Source: Cyclobacteriaceae bacterium
Lineage (GTDB): Bacteria > Bacteroidota > Bacteroidia > Cytophagales > Cyclobacteriaceae
DNA length: 64,000 nucleotides
Direction: 5' to 3'
Assembly: GCA_021648745.1 (NCBI GenBank)
Contig: JAKISE010000003.1
Location: 10,169-74,168, forward strand
Shown in pieces: positions 61,664-64,000 of this stretch (its first letter is position 1; every line of letters starts with the position of its first letter). The notes beneath the pieces were generated by a model. The model saw only the letters and a program-made list of their open reading frames with translations. It made no database searches and was not told the origin of the DNA. A program made the position numbers and the translations under genes.

Positions 61664-63615
61664 AAAGTAGCGCCCTGCCCCGAAGTACTATCGCACCAAA
61701 TTTCTCCTTTCATAAGGTCAACATACTTTTTTACAATTGATAAGCCCAATCCCGTAGATGTTTCATCTCCAGTTGGCTGTGCACTAAGGTTGGCATACTC
61801 AATAAATAGATTTTTATGATCTTCTGCAGTTAAACCAGGCCCTTGATCTTTAACGGCTAACACAGCTCTTCTGTCTTTTATTTTAACGTTTATTTCTATC
61901 TTTTTATTAGTAGGTGAAAACTTAATAGCGTTAGATATAATATTTTCAATTACTTGTAGGATATGGTGCTTATCTCCCTTTACCAGAGGGAAATTACTAA
62001 TATCATTCATAGTAATATTTATACCCTTTTGGTCTGCCAATGGCTGAAAATTGTTTAGAACCTGATGAAGGATAGGAACTAAATTAACACTAATAGCCTG
62101 ATAATCTATACTTTCAGAATCAATAGCCCTAGTGTTCAAAATTCGATTTATCATCTTACTAAGCCTTTCTGAAGAAGTTGAAATATTAGTAAGGCACTCT
62201 AATTGGTTAGAAGTTAATGACCCTTTTTCTAAACGGATTACTTCCACAAGGCCTTGAATTTGGTTTAACGGACTTTTTAAATCGTGTGCCACCACATTCA
62301 TTATGTAATTTTTCTCTTCATTCAGCTCTTCAAGCTTAGCATTTTTTTCAAGGAGCGCTTCATTTTTATCTGCAATAGATTTTGCCTGTTGGTAAATTTT
62401 AGACTTTTGATTTAAAATTTGTAAATTTTGTTCATTAATTTGTCTAGCAACCTTGGCTCGTTTATAAAAGTAAGTGGTGGCTACCAGTAAAAGCACCAAA
62501 ATAAAAGCTGATACCACTAAGAGTAAAGTGTTCTTTAACTTTTCAGAATTTAAATGTCCTTCGTTAATTAACTTAATTTTCTCAATTTCTCCTTTTTGAA
62601 TTTCTTCCAGTTGTTTCGTTTGTAAATCTATAAGTGCTGAATTGGTATCCGAATTTAAAAGAGAATCTTCTAAAGCTTCAGACTTTTTATACCAATCTAA
62701 GGCCATTTTATATTTTTTTTGCGCCTCCCTAATTTCACCAACTGTAAAATATTCATCTACTAATAGAGATTTATAGCCCTCCTTCTCCGCTATTTCTATT
62801 GACATTTTGATAAATTCTTCTGCCTTCCCATACTCACCCATTTGAATATAGGCATCGCTAATATTTAAATAATTTATCGATTGAGCATAAGTACGGTCTA
62901 GCTTAATGAAAACATCATTACTTCTTTCGTAATAATCAATTGCTTTCTCATATTCATTTCGTTCTGCATAAATTATTCCGATATTAGTATAATTAGTGGC
63001 TAAATTTTCCTGATCACCAAACTCTAAATATGTTAGCAAGGATTTATTAAAAAACAGCGATGCGCTATCTAACTTACCTAAGTGCCAATAAACACCTCCA
63101 ATATTATTATTTATAGCAGCTTGAGATTTGTAATCATTTAATTCTTTAAACAATTTTCCTGCATTTCTGTAATACCTAAGGGCCTCCTTAAAGTTATTTG
63201 AAGCGGAATAAATGTTGCCAAGTAGTAAAAAGGTTTTAGCCAATTTTGAGCTGTCTTGTAACGCTCGGAACATGGATTGAGCTTCGCCTAATTTTTCTAA
63301 GGCTAAAGAATATTTACCCTCTAAAATAAATAGTGAGCCCCTCACTTTGTTAGCACTAGCAATCCCAGAAGTATAATCTTCTGCAATAGCCAATTGATTT
63401 GCACTGTCTAAGTACAAGCTAGCTCCTTCAACCGATCTGTCTGCAATAACATCTGCCAATTCAATCCAAATGTCTATCTTTCTAATATTGTTTGAAACAG
63501 TATCTAAAGAGGCCTTTAGCTTTAAAGCTGTAGTATCTTGCGCTAACCCCTGTAGTGGTAAGATTGCACCTAACAAGACTAGTTGAATTAGCTTAAAAAA
63601 TATGTTGATACGCAT
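61639..63615 (-). CDS. TPR sensor histidine kinase
   Basis: About 658 residues from ATG 63615, chosen because a signal peptide (ILPLQGLAQ) follows directly. Six or so TPR repeats (about 50-330) form the sensor, ending in a TM helix (LLVVSAFILVLLLVATTYF) and coiled coil. HisKA has VAHDLKSPLNQIQG with the phospho-acceptor His; the ATPase part has ENIISNAIKF, DQGPGL and STGLGLSIV. No response regulator is adjacent. It converges on the GT-C gene. Confidence 0.9.
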   Translation of the reverse strand: MRINIFFKLIQLVLLGAILPLQGLAQDTTALKLKASLDTVSNNIRKIDIWIELADVIADRSVEGASLYLDSANQLAIAEDYTSGIASANKVRGSLFILEGKYSLALEKLGEAQSMFRALQDSSKLAKTFLLLGNIYSASNNFKEALRYYRNAGKLFKELNDYKSQAAINNNIGGVYWHLGKLDSASLFFNKSLLTYLEFGDQENLATNYTNIGIIYAERNEYEKAIDYYERSNDVFIKLDRTYAQSINYLNISDAYIQMGEYGKAEEFIKMSIEIAEKEGYKSLLVDEYFTVGEIREAQKKYKMALDWYKKSEALEDSLLNSDTNSALIDLQTKQLEEIQKGEIEKIKLINEGHLNSEKLKNTLLLVVSAFILVLLLVATTYFYKRAKVARQINEQNLQILNQKSKIYQQAKSIADKNEALLEKNAKLEELNEEKNYIMNVVAHDLKSPLNQIQGLVEVIRLEKGSLTSNQLECLTNISTSSERLSKMINRILNTRAIDSESIDYQAISVNLVPILHQVLNNFQPLADQKGINITMNDISNFPLVKGDKHHILQVIENIISNAIKFSPTNKKIEINVKIKDRRAVLAVKDQGPGLTAEDHKNLFIEYANLSAQPTGDETSTGLGLSIVKKYVDLMKGEIWCDSTSGQGATFYLAFNLA

Positions 63616-63825
63616 TTCAATACATAGAGTTAAAATACTAAAATAAACATTTATATGAAGTATTCGTATTGTAACTGATTTAAGTATCAAACCATCCGCT
63701 AACAATCCATTCTAAAATTAATATAGGGCGAGATATCGTTTAGTATTGTGTGATGCAGAAAAAATATAGTTGCACTAAATATGTAATGCATAAATGCAGC
63801 ATATTTGCTATTAACCTATCAAACT

Positions 63826-63876
63826 GAGTTCGGGATAAGGAATAGCTGCCAGAAAATAAAATAGTAGGTGAGCTTT
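63826..63876 (+). repeat. CTGAGTTCG-type repeat end, right-edge copy
   Basis: CTGAGTTCGGGATAAGGAAT followed by AGCTGCCAGAAAATAAAATAGTAGGTGAG resembles the first 50 bases of the 253-bp element at 34301, then diverges and runs straight into the 124-bp repeat. The 63616-63825 stretch before it shows only a weak palindrome (ATGCATAAATGCAGCAT) and no gene. Confidence 0.72.
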
Positions 63877-64000
63877 TTAACCCGGATTATGCAATAGAAT
63901 TCGTAATGAGAAGACAAAATGCAATAAATCAGAAGTTTATATTCGAAAAGCATAGCACCGCTATGGTTAAGAGGATAAACTTAGTAAAACGACTGATTTG
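63877..64000 (+). repeat. 124-bp dispersed repeat, right copy, continues past window
   Basis: Identical to the reverse complement of 34574-34697 except at two positions. It contains the hairpin CATAGC-ACC-GCTATG (63951-63965). A frame open from about 63846 to the window edge reads NPDYAIEFVMRRQNAINQKF, so the repeat may be the 3' part of an insertion-sequence gene. The repeat is cut by the window end, so its true length is unknown. Confidence 0.93.

Noticed and set aside
63877..64000. Structured small RNA gene (tmRNA or 6S-like)
   Set aside because: Only one short hairpin is visible, no tRNA-like end is present and the sequence is repeated; a mobile-element origin is more likely.

Overview
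The window looks like a chromosomal segment of a marine or soil Bacteroidota, most likely order Cytophagales. Pointers are the AT-rich base composition, two perfect Bacteroidota-type promoters (TTTG-N19-TAnnTTTG), a UpxY-type NusG paralogue in front of a capsule operon, a type IX secretion (gliding-type) C-terminal sorting domain, isochorismate-route menaquinone genes and a Sec-type (clade II) N2O reductase with a lipobox. Lineage below phylum is inference.

Region 1 (1-22.2 kb, all minus strand) is a surface-polysaccharide locus. Transcription starts at a promoter just downstream of the antiterminator gene (21.6 kb). It runs through a UDP-glucuronate epimerase, Wza-like export lipoprotein, Wzc-like tyrosine kinase (tail encoded by a 10-unit hexanucleotide repeat), then a nonulosonic-acid module: 4,6-dehydratase, NeuD-like acetyltransferase, NeuB, NeuC, a formyltransferase, a PIG-L deacetylase, a PtmE-like CBS/nucleotidyltransferase and CMP-sugar synthetase. 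Wzx, a sialyltransferase-like protein, a Wzy-like polymerase, a deacetylase-like protein, AsnB, a methyltransferase and three glycosyltransferases follow; the last one runs off the window.

Region 2 (22.3-28.2 kb) holds a penicillin-acylase homologue, a small membrane protein and a minus-strand run of three lipoproteins (Asp-box propeller with a CTCC cluster, TlpA-like thioredoxin, DUF3347-like) behind a histidine phosphatase.

Region 3 (28.2-33.9 kb) is a menaquinone operon: hotdog thioesterase (TTG start), isochorismate synthase, MenD, MenB and MenE. A broken GxxExxY gene bounded by inverted repeats sits between menB and menE. MenA, MenC and MenH are not here.

Region 4 (33.9-34.9 kb) is repeat-rich scar DNA: a broken LuxR-type gene, a 253-bp MITE-like element and one copy of a 124-bp repeat whose inverted partner ends the window.

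Region 5 (34.9-43.0 kb) is a nos cluster: a divergent Rrf2 regulator, cytochrome c, fasciclin protein, nosZ, a membrane protein, nosL, cupin, nosD, nosF, nosY and a SnoaL-like gene. No nitrite or NO reductase is present, so N2O respiration independent of full denitrification is possible. Menaquinol made by region 3 is a plausible electron source.

Region 6 (43.1-63.7 kb) is mixed: tRNA-Lys, a BatE-like protein, a large T9SS cargo protein, an RlmD-type methyltransferase, a serine hydrolase, an ABC ATPase, an LTA-synthase-like sulfatase, a nonsense-interrupted GT2, DUF547, an FAD oxidoreductase with a polyferredoxin membrane protein, three membrane-linked glycosyltransferases and a TPR sensor histidine kinase. 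The 124-bp repeat in inverted orientation closes the window.
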